The notes under the pieces were generated by a model. It was not told the origin of the DNA. It did not search any database and was given only the letters and a program-made list of their open reading frames with translations. A program made the translations under genes and the position numbers. From the NCBI RefSeq assembly GCF_964355755.1, contig NC_092675.1, positions 29,846,912 to 29,910,911 on the forward strand: a stretch of 64,000 nucleotides of DNA, read 5' to 3'. Within the stretch, counting starts at the first letter, position 1. Every line of letters starts with the position of its first letter. Shown in pieces: positions 12,190 through 24,300 of this stretch. The stretch is from Antedon mediterranea. Its lineage: Eukaryota; Echinodermata; Crinoidea; Comatulida; Antedonidae.

Positions 12190-12900
12190 GAAACAACCAA
12201 CCCAAATCTTGTAGCCTTTTTCATTAATATAAATGCAGAGTTAGTTTACCTTTTCAATGTTTTGTTGTTCAAAGATATTTGATGTGTGGGTGTGTGATGA
12301 AGGCCTCATGATCAGATCAACAAATCTTATTTCGTCATGATCATAATCAGGTCATCAACTGCTGAATGTATTCTTCTGAAGCTTGCGGAGAGCTGAGACG
12401 ACAATTCTTGATGTCGTCTCTCCGCCTTTTTTTGTCTTCTATCCTGTTGATATATACCTATAATATAATCATCATAATACTATAATAATTTTAAAAATGA
12501 TTTGAATTAAACTCTAGGCCTATACCAGAATAGCAACACAAACTACACTAGACAACAAATTAATCGTTATATTATATAAAATGTGATTGTAGGGTAACTA
12601 AAACTTTTTGCCCTGATAGGAGGCGCTATTACAAAAAACGATTCACCAATTTAGCATATCTCTAGCTCAACTAAACATAATTATATTATTTAATATATAG
12701 GCCTAGATAGTTATATAGGCATGGTTTTCCTGAAACACTAATAATTATATCAATAATATCAATTTTCAGGTTTAGAAATTTTAAACTGGCCAGTGTAATT
12801 CAAAGAATTTGATACGCATGCTATGTTTTTAGTTGAGACGCTAGAAAAGGGAATTTCCCTTTTCTACCTGTCACAGTAAACATTGACACGTGACGATTTC
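12190..12900. other. Intergenic DNA and probable promoter region of ceramidase 1
   Basis: No gene is visible. The last 100 bases before the ceramidase start are less AT-rich and contain an ACACGTGACG E-box/CRE-like stretch near 12886. They may hold the promoter and 5' UTR, but no TATA box at the expected distance is clear. Confidence 0.35.
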
Positions 12901-12950
12901 ACCTGCGTGAGTGGTGAGCCTGTGGTGTTAATTCGTATCACGCCATCAAA

Positions 12951-15900
12951 ATGGGGACTTACTATTTGAAATCGACATTAATTTTAGTAATTATAAGCTT
13001 ATTTAAGAGTAGTATTGGACAGAACAATCAATATAAAGTAGGTGTTGGAATTAGTGATGTCACTGGACCAGCATCTGATGTGAACATGGTATGTATAAGT
13101 AATGGCCTATATTATCGCATTAGGCCTATTATGTATGAATTCTTTAGAAGTGTAGGCCTACTCACTGTTCATGGTTGGTTTCCATTGGTTTATAGTAGTA
13201 GCATATATAATAGGCCAATGCTATGGTAGTCAGTATTTATGTTTAGGTTTACGATGATATCAACGACTTTAATAAATAGTTGCAAGGTCTGCTTTTACTA
13301 GTAAGGAAACTTTTGGACTTTTTTTAATAACTATTTTCATATTTATGGGTCATCATGGGAAGGGGAAACTATGGGCTGAGAGAATGGGTGTGTGGGGGGG
13401 GGGGGGGGGGGCGATGATGTTGCCTATGGCCCAATGGACAGGGAAAATAAGTGTAAATGTACCAAGTCCAAGTTCATCGACAGATTGCCTATTATTTATT
13501 AACCTGTAGATAAGAATTTGAACAAATCCAGTGTATTTTTAGTGATAATGGCCAATGATGCTCAATTGCACTGTGTTAGTTAACTTAACGCTCTTATCAC
13601 AATAGCATAATTAGCCATCATACTTTTTATCTTTTTATTTGTTTAAAAATTATCATGTCATCTTTGTTGATATTTGTTTAAACGGTTTCATTTCTTATCA
13701 TTTTATTGGCCTCTTGATAAAATTAGGTTATTAAGGAGATGATAACATCATTTTGCACAGAGTCATTAGAAGATAATGTTAATGATAATGACGTGGGTCA
13801 GTATAATACAATTGACAACAATAGAAGCACTGCAGACACATCATTAAGTTTATCAACTAAAGCATTTATAAGCAAAGAAAAACTATCTAGTCATAAATAA
13901 ATATCAGGGCTTATTTGATTGTGCAAATAGAGTTGCCACTAAAAAAACTTCTAAAGCACTTTGTTGAACTTTATTTTCATACAATGTTTTTTTTTTCATT
14001 TATAAAGAGAATACTTTAAAGTACTAATACTTAGTACCTAGTTATATAAAAGTATTTGAACATATTTTGAATCTCTGGTTCAATAATTTATTAGCTTTTA
14101 TTTTATTTATTTTTTAAAATGTTATATCTTTACTTAGGTAATGTGGCCAAGGATTACCAATAGTAAATTAATCACTGTCCTATCAGCAGATAGGTGGTAA
14201 TCCCTCTGATTGTTTGATCTTCTTAAAAACATTAAATGAACCATTTTTCATTGGTTAATTTCAGATGGGATACGCTAACCCTGTCCAGGTAACGGGAGGA
14301 ATCCATCTCCGTCTTTTCAGCCGTGCCTTCATCTTCTGTCAGGATAAGTGTAATGTTTTTGTCAGTGTCGACTTGGGTATGTGCTCTCAGCTCGTAAATG
14401 ATCAGGTTAACATTTTACATTACTATTCAGATATCATTGACTTTGACTAAATCTCTGTCTACACGATCAAACTTGATGTGACAAAAAAATGTGATATGCC
14501 CATATATGGACATGATGATGTCATATTACTACCATATTTGGGCATATCACTACCATATTTTGACACATCACACTTTATTTCTTAAACTACTTTGATGGTG
14601 TAGACAGGGCTTTAGACTACATTTTCTTTAAACCTTGCTACTGTAAATTAAACTCAGCTATTTAAAAACTGTACATTTGTCCAGCTGCACGTATTTATAC
14701 CAATAAAAGGTTGATACCTAGAAGACTAAAAACAGGGAAAAAAAGAGTTGCTGATATCAGAGAAGAGTCACTTTTACCCTGCTGATACTCAAAGGATACT
14801 GTTTTGTGTCGCATGTCCTTATAGCTCTGTCTACACTATCAAAGTAGTTTGACAATAAAAGTGTGATGCGTCCAAATATGGTAGTGATGTTCCCGAATAT
14901 GGTATATGACATCATCAGGTCCATATATGGGCATCACATTTTTTTGTCACATGACGTTTGATAGTGTAGACAGAACTTTAACTTTCAATGTGAAAATGTA
15001 ACCACTGTTAATTTTGCTCTTATCAATTAAAGGTTTTCAAAAAACTTATTGAAGAAGGTCTTGGTCAGTATAATGTGAGCAACACAGTAATAAGTGGCAC
15101 ACACACGCATTCTGGACCGGGAGGCTATCATCAATATCTGCTTTTCACTTTAACCTCTCTTGGAAATGTTGATGCTAACACAAATATCTTAGTGGATGGT
15201 ATTGTAGAGGTAAGATATATAAATATTACTAAACTACTTTGTGTCTTATTTGGAATGATGTGTTTCTATAGTTAATACCATTACTGTTTATTTTCAGAGT
15301 ATTAAAAATGCACATAACAAACTTGATTTTGGCACATTGATGATGAATGAAGGAGAGTTACTTAACAGCAATATCAATCGTAGTCCAGCTGCTTACTTGA
15401 ATAATTCAGAAGAAGAGAGAAACAAGTAAATTAAATAACAACTTATTGTAATATAATAGTACAGTAATATATTTGTTGAAACACCATCTATTTAGCTTTT
15501 TACTATGTATAACCTTTCATGGTCATTGCCACACGCCAAGTCACAATATTGTTTCAAATCTATCCTCGACCATAGTTCTTTGGTCAAAAATGTCTTCTTG
15601 AATAATAACTTAAAAACAGAGGCTCAGTGTACACATAAGGCTCATGTGCACTCAAAAGAACATGACATCGTTTTGATGGTTACACATTCTGGTTCAAGTA
15701 CAGCCCCTATTGATGTAGTTATGGGGCTTGCTGTTTCTTGCAGTGCACCCAATCCCAGTATGGGAGCTACAAATGTTTAGTTGCATTTTAATTTCTGCTG
15801 GGCAAAATGTTACAAATGATCATTCGGCCTCCGAAACACGAGGGTTAAAATATAGTGTAGGCATCAAGATATTTCAAGAAAATATATTTAATTGTGGTAA

Positions 15901-18900
15901 TCATTAATGTTTTAAAATCATTGTACAGATATGCATATGATGTAGATAAAGAGATGTTTTTAATGAAGGTGATTGGTCAAAATAACTCAGATATTGGAAG
16001 TATTAAGTAAGTGCTAAATGTCAAATTTGACATATTTACTAAGTGGTCTGTTTTGATAGTATTTAATGCATTAAAAAAAATATGGTTTGTAGGCTATTAT
16101 TAATACAATGTAAACTCAAATACAGAAGAACCTCACTTTTTAGACATCTCTATTCAGGTGACACTTTCCTACAAAATGAATGAACAGATAATGCTTTACT
16201 TTGCCAAGACCCTATTCAGAAGACACATTCCAATGAAAAATTAATAAGGTGAAATGTTTTACCACTACAGCCTAGCCTCTATTCAGATGACACCTCTATT
16301 AAAGGGACATTTTGTTGGGTACTAAAGGTGTTCTACAGTACCTTTAATTAATTTATAAAGATTTCACAAAGGTTCAAACACTTAAAACTAATGTGTGATT
16401 CTCACTAGAGATGCAATACAAGGACGCACCTGCAATGCAAGCAAGTTGACCAATGACAAGCCACTGTTCAAATAATCCATCGCTTGTGATTGGTCAAATC
16501 ACTTACATTGCGTTACATCCTTACGTTGCATCACTAGTGGGAACCAAGCTTTTACAGACATGAAGAGCTGCTAAATCTTCTATCATTTTCAATTTAGTTG
16601 GTTTGCAGTACATCCTGTCAGTATGAATAGTTCAAATCGTTTGATAAGTGGAGATAATAAAGGATATGCAGCATACCTGATGGAAAAACAATTCAATGTG
16701 GATGCTCTCCCAGGCAAGGTAGAGCAGTATTGTTTCTTTGCTCTATGTTTAAAATAAATCTCTTAAACTATTGTAATAATTGATGGAGTCTCTTCATCTT
16801 GTTAACAATTATTAGTTGGCTACCAATCCAAGGGTGCTGGGTTCAAGTCCTGTCATATGTCAGGATTTTTTGCAACTCCACTCCTAAAGACTTGTAATAA
16901 TAAGTATTTGTTTATGTTGAGCATGTTGTGTATATGTTTGTCTTGTGAACGCGATTGTCACCTTTGAGAAGGATAGTGAATGAATTCACTTGTGGTTATC
17001 CTCGGAAATTTGCTTAAATGAGAATTAAAAAAAAAATAAAAAATTAATAAGTTAAATTATTGAGAATAGAGAACTTGATTGGAAATTGTAGATAGGGTCT
17101 TAGGTTTCACTTTTGGCAGGTTTTATGTAATACAGTGCAACGTTATTTGTTACCATATGTATAATAGAAAATAAAGATTGATTAATAATTAATATTCATT
17201 TTAGGGTGAATTTGTGGCTGCTTTTAGCAGTAGTAACCTTGGCGATGTATCACCTAACATCAATGGCTCATTTTGCATTGACACAGGGGAGAAATGTGAC
17301 CTTGTCACCAGTACATGCAATGGCAAGGTAAGGGGACATTTTGCATTGACACAAGAGAAGAAATGGACATTTTTAATATTGCTACTTTGATCTTATTTTC
17401 TCTGTTTTTCTTATATCAACACTTAGTTTTATTTTAATTCAATAAAAGGTTCAAATGTGCAAAGGGGCTGGACCCACCAAAAATATGTTTGAGAACACAG
17501 AAATTATTGGTAGACGCCAGTATAACAAAGCAATGGTAAGTTATGAAATTCATAATTTTATATTTCAAAATTCAACTAATAATTGACTGACTGACATTTA
17601 ATTTATTACAAATACAGTGAATCATATTTAAAAAAAAATAAAATAAATGAAAAATAATATATAATATAATATGTAAGAAAACATGTGAATGTGTTTATTT
17701 TGTTTCAAAGGAATTGTATGATGCAGCAAACATGAGCATTAGTGGACCTGTGGATTTTATTCACCAGTATGTCGATATGTCTAACTATATTGTTCCTTTA
17801 GAAAACAATGTTACAGTAAGTATTTACCATCTAATTCAATTCATAATTAATTTAATTAATGACGTAACGTTACGGTGAGTTGCGTTAAATTTTCCAATCA
17901 TTTAAAGTTGAAAATAAATAACGATAATCAAGCCGAACAGCTAATATTTACACATTTTTACGCAATCGTTCATGGTTTTGTTGGTTCTTTCATGCGTTGC
18001 TAGGACTCTTGGACGTGAGGTGATGCAAACTAAAGGTCAGCCACATACAGTTGTGAGCAATCACTGTAGGTCTAACTAAGACCCCATCTTTAAGCTCATT
18101 TTAACTATATTATTATTGTTGAAAAAGAAATATATAAAACACCTTATACCCTTCTTCTTTATCCAATCACATACTGCTATTGTCTAACCTAATCACACAT
18201 GGATGCTTAAACATTGGTTTCAGCAGAATCTAACTGCATGCGCCCTGCGACTTAGTTACATGCTTGATTTAAGTAATTAACGTTTAATTAAGCATCCTCT
18301 CTTAATTCATCTAGTGATTTCTTTTCGTTGGTATTATTTCTATATTTGATTTAGAGCTCTATTGTTTATTGCTTGATTTAATGAAATTATGATTAATTAT
18401 ATTACTGATTGGATTATGACATGAATAAAATATGATTTAATCATGATAATAATATTCGGAAAACAATGTTAATTGTTCAAAATAAAAGCAAGGAAGTTTT
18501 ACAATGTATTTCATTTCTTATAATGAACATTCTATTGTTTCAGATGTTAATTTAACTTTGTATGGAATTAAATTTATTTGATTAGAAAAAAAAGTTGAAC
18601 AGTTTCTAAAATTTACCACTATTCTTATGAAAAAATTAATGATTTTAAGTATTATCAGGAAAAAGGATTTCTTTAATTTGCAAAATCAACTATTAATTAG
18701 TGATATAATTTCTATAATTAACTTCTGTAATAAACAAATGTATTGAGATGATTCAACCATCTAACGTTTCTAGATTACAGTGTAAAGATACAGTGTTCTT
18801 TGCAAATTGTAAACTTTCTCTTCTTAAGTAGCTTCAAGTTTCTGACAATGAATTGTGCTCAGTGAAGCGTGGAATTAATTACCATAGACATGCTCCCTCT

Positions 18901-21273
18901 ATCCACCTTCATTTGTGTGATTGCGAGCTTGGAAGATCTTGTACAAAAGCGGCTAATTTAGTTTGTCTCGGCCATCGGTCGGCCTTTGCTGCCGCAACAA
19001 AATCCCACAGATTTAGAATGTTGAATTTTTAATGGTTTCAGACGAAGTGCTTGATTGATTAGTGCAGTGAACTTGTTATTTGTTTAAAGTGTACACCTGA
19101 TTTCGGCTAGAATTGTTTCTGATCTTGTTTAGAATAAATCTTTTATTGTCATTAATTTTTTCATAGTCAGCATGTTTTTTTATTTATTTTTATTTATCTA
19201 AAACATATTTATACAGGATAAAAACATATCGGGTATAGATGTAGCACCTGTTTTACATATGGTCCTGTTTTTAGAAAATAAAAGGGTAAACATGCTTGCT
19301 GTTTTTCCCTCAATGTCCTTAATTCATGATAATTCTTGTAATATTATAATTTTTATCTTCATCATTATTAGAATCACCATTAACATATTATATTAACATA
19401 TATGTTTTTCTGCCAAGAAAACAATTATCATTGTACTATGTATGAATGACTTAATTAACGAATCTGAACATTATTAGTAACATCGACCTAGGCATTAATA
19501 CAAAAGAACATTAGGTTTAATTGGAAACATCATTTAACAATTTGTAAGCCAGCTGTCCCTCTCCTTTTCCAAATTCTGTAAACTGACTCTCTTATTCACC
19601 AATATGTAAATCTTAAAAAAATATCATCATCAAAGCTTAAGCTCTGTCTACACTATCAAACTTTATGTGATGATGTGCCCATATATGGTAATGATGAAAT
19701 CATATCACTACCATTTTTAAGCATGTCACTACCATATTTGGGCACATCACACTTTTTTGTCAAACTAGTTTGATAGTGTGGACAGAGCTTTTAGAATATT
19801 TACAGTATTTTATGTTGTTTACTTACTTTTGTCAAACTAGTAGTGTGGACAGAGCTTAAGATGTTGTTTACTTACTTTTGTCAAACTAGTAGTGTAGACA
19901 GAGCTTAAGATGTTGTTTACTTACTTTTGTCAAACTAGTAGTGTAGACAGAGCTTAAGATGTTGTTTACTTACTTTTTTCAAACTAGTAGTGTAGACAGA
20001 GCTTAAGATGTTGTTTACTTACTTTTGTCAAACTAGTAGTGTAGACAGAGCTTAAGATGTTGTTTACTTACTTTTGTCAAACTAGTAGTGTAGACAGAGC
20101 TTAAGATGTTGTTTACTTACTTTTGTCAAACTAGTAGTGTAGACAGAGCTTAAGATGTTGTTTACTTACTTTTTTCAAACTAGTAGTGTAGACAGAGCTT
20201 AAGATGTTGTTTACTTACTTTTGTCAAACTAGTAGTGTAGACAGAGCTTAAGATGTTGTTTACTTTATTTTGTCAAACTAGTAGTGTAGACAGAGCTTAA
20301 GATGTTGTTTACTTACTTTTGTCAAACTAGTAGTGTAGACAGAGCTTAAGATGTTGTTTACTTACTTTTGTCAAACTAGTAGTGTAGACAGAGCTTTAAA
20401 ACATTAACTACTTTTTTTCTTTCTTATTCTATTTTAATGAGATACAGACGTAGATTTAAGGATATGCATTATAATCTTATAAATATACGCACTTTGTACA
20501 GAGTGAAATCAAAAGTTCCCACTAATATTTTATGTCTTGCGTTCTATTGTTATCGTCAACTATCAAATTTCACATTAAGAATTTTATTGTGTCATTGTTA
20601 TTGTTCGTCAGACAATTGAACAGGAAGACAACGGTAGTTAATGATCACGCTTTTCATCGTGAGAAACATCGGAAAAAGACGAGTAAAATACCATCAAAAT
20701 AAATCATGCTATTCTGTGATTATGACGGTGTTTTTGTTGGACCCACTGAAGCAAAATCAGGCCCATATCGGTTCAATCTCATTTAGGATTTATCTTGCCT
20801 TCGCACGTGTCGGAGTGGCCATGCTTAGGATTGTGTTCGTTGAAGCATTAGGAGTTAGGATTTTTGCTTGAGGCTTTGTTTGCTCTGCTAGTTTCAATCT
20901 AGTGTTTGTTTGCGCCGATGTTGCTACTTTCAATACCCCAATGTCTAGTTCATTGAACAGATTTCCAAAGTTTTAATAATCATGTTTAAACTAATTACAA
21001 CTTGTACGTATAGAATTTATTGTCAGGTGTATCAGGGTGTATTGACATTTATGTGTATAAATTGGTAGATTCCCGTAATTGCCAGTGGTCTCAAGTAAAA
21101 AAAAAATCATTTGAATTATTATAAATCCAAAGACAAAGTACTAAAAAATATGATAATGTTGTGGGTATCAATGAACAGATTAAATAAGAAAAAGATAATC
21201 AACACAATAAAAAAAAACAGCCAGAAATAAATTTCAGATATTTCAGGTCCTTCGTCAGTGCAAGTGAAATTGT

Positions 21274-21307
<34 letters not shown>

Positions 21308-24300
21308 ATAACAGCAGAAAACTTGGTTACTTCATTGTTTTAAGCACTGTGATTAAAACAATGAAGTAACCAAGTTTTCTGCTGTTATTTTATTTATGTA
21401 TGCTCTACCTTGGTATTGAGCACTCTATCCTAACGGTCTGATAATTTCAACCTGAGTATATATATATATATATATATAAACAAATCAGGCAAAGAACATT
21501 AATTCTAAACCGCCCGGTAATATACTGAAATTTAATTAATTAATTTGGAGGAAATCTGTGAGAATGAGAAAAAGTCGCCCCAACCGAGACTCGAACTCGG
21601 ACCGCCTGCTTGATATGCAGATGTCCTAACCATTAGACCACTGGGGCTTTCATGGTATTGTTCGAACTCGATTGGATAGCGACTCTTTAACATTCTCGGC
21701 GTGGTACGGCGGAACAGCACTAGTCCTCAGTTGTACGCACGCGCACCAGAGATCAAATTGATACGCCCTCATCTTACAGTATTTTTATTCACGAGGCGGG
21801 ATCTCCGAAGAGATACTTTTATATATATAAACAAATCAGGCAAAGAACATTAATTCTAAACCGCCCGGTAATATACTGAAATTTAATGAATTAATTTGAA
21901 ACGATAAAGATATATATATACAGTATATATATTCTATCTCAACTTTATTTTGACACAAACTTGAATTAGTGCAAATTATTTGGTGACATAACATTACATT
22001 TTTTTTTGTCAGGTAAAGACGTGCAAACCTGCCATGGGTTATTCATTCATTGCAGGTACAACTGATGGACCTGGTGTACTAAGTTTTAAACAAGGTAAAC
22101 ATTTATTTTTTTACATTAATAATGTGTTCCAAAAGGTATTAAAATTAAAAGAAAAACTTGTAATATAACATTGTAAATTGAATTAATGTGTATTTTTATC
22201 ATTTTTATATCTTCTTCTTCTTCTTCTTTCCAAATTTCATTGTTGATGTAACCATCATCATGTTCAGATATCATTCAGTCATCGGCCAAACCCACTCACC
22301 TACATTTCATTTTGTGATAGTAAAGAAGTTGTGAATGAATTTAATTAAGGTTTGTGAAATTATGTTTTAATTATATATACATAATATAGTTTAAAAGAAC
22401 ATGCAACACTTTTAAGAGTAAATCACACTGATGGGTTGAACATTGTGCTGGCTTGCCCACAATAATAAATTTCCTGAATATTTTGTATCATTTTAAAGAA
22501 CTTTAACAATTACTATGTAGGTGACACTGAGGGCAGTGTATTCTGGAATCTAGTTAGAAATGCTATCAAGGAGCCATCTGCAGAAGAAGTAGCTTGCCAT
22601 GCTCCCAAACCGATACTGCTACCTACTGGAGAGGTGAGAAACGTGGATCTGACTCAAAGCTTCTTTTGAGTTTGACCTCAGTGTATACCTGTTAACTCTC
22701 ATATAGCGCGTGAGTCTCACGCATGAGTGCTGATATTTTATGCCTCACGCATACGTGTCTGTTTCTCAAGCATCCATAAAAAATATTCAGAAAAACATTA
22801 TTTTGAAATTTAACTTAACAATTTGGCGAAGAGGTTAAACATAGAGATTATTTATTATAACATAGAGGGTACTATACAAGTTTAATTTAATGCCTCACGC
22901 ATTAGCCACTGAAAAAGTTGGCAGGTATATCAGTATTTTAAAACGTTTTAAAGAATACCAAATAATCAATGATTAACATAAGACTCATAAACTATTTTAA
23001 AATGCATAATAACTCCTAGTCTATCAGGCCCCTTAAACTTCTGTCCATTTTTCACATCTATTCCAGATGTCTCAGCCATGGAAGTGGCAACCTACTATTG
23101 TTGATGTCCAGTTACTCCGTATTGGTCAACTCGTCATTGCTGCTGTTCCAGGGGAATTCAGGTAAGTACATCTCCATTTTTCAAAAAACATTTATGAATT
23201 TGTTCTTGCACTGTTCTTGCATGGATAGTGTAATTTATTAATACTCATATACATATTACTTGCCAACATTCTGATCAATAAATAGAATATACAGCTATCA
23301 TCAGTAATACTAAAAGATAAATGTAAGCATCTTTTTTTTTTAAACAGCACAATGGCAGGCCGCAGGCTGAGAGAAGCTATCAAACAGGTATTCTTCCCTG
23401 TATTTCATTAATTGTTCAATATTATTAAAAGTTATTTTTCACTGTTGATTGGCTGTACTTATAAATAATCACTATTCTATATTTATTATTATTGTAAATA
23501 ATCACTGTATATATCTTATAATTAAGTTTTTGTTGTAAAAATCACTGTACTTCACATTATTATGGTAGATCATTATTATGACTAACAAATTGATCGAATA
23601 AAGTTCACAAGTACGGTAGTTATTACTAAAGAGGGCAGTAGACTACTTTTCTAATAAACACAGAACATTCTAAATAAAAGCACAGAGAAGTTCAAGCATT
23701 AGCACACTAAAAGTACAAGCATTAGCACACTAAAAGTACAAGCATTAGCACACTAAAAGTACAAGCATTAGCACACTAAAAGTACAAGCATTAGCACACT
23801 AAAAGTACAAGCATTAGCACACTAAAAGTACAAGCATTAGCACACTAAAAGTACAAGCATTAGCACACTAAAAGTACAAGCATTAGCACACTAAAAGTAC
23901 AAGCATTAGCACACTAAAAGTACAAGCATTAGCACACTAAAAGTACAAGCATTAGCACACTAAAAGTACAAGCATTAGCACACTAAAAACTAAGAAAGAA
24001 AAGCAAAGTAAAAGATATAAAATATACTGTAAACATGCTAAGAGTACTGCACAAATCAAACAATTTATTATACAGTATTTACGTTTATACAATAAAGATA
24101 TGTTTTATTTGCAGACATTAGTTGAGAATGGTATGAGTGATGATAGTAAGGTGGTTATTGCAGGCTTATCAAACACATATTCTGATTATATTGTCACCTA
24201 TGAAGAGTATCAGGTATGGTGGTTATCTATGTAAAATTAATTGAAACTATTATTTATTGTACAAATAATAATGGAAAATGAAGTGAGATATCTAAACGAA

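Larger units (their letters stand above)
17816..22012 (+). other. Largest intron of ceramidase 1 (intron 9), repeat-filled
   Basis: This 4.2-kb intron between exons 9 and 10 holds, in order, a long unassigned segment (17820-19640), MITE copy 5, the 49-bp satellite, a further unassigned segment (20400-21250), TA runs around a perfect hairpin, and a tRNA gene unit. The segment near 18840-19060 is less AT-rich and could be regulatory. No additional exon fits the frame. Confidence 0.6.

Noticed and set aside
15505-15780. 91-codon open frame in ceramidase 1 intron 4
   Set aside because: It does not join ceramidase exons in frame and shows no known motif. The flanking exons 15298-15425 and 15929-16006 join correctly without it.
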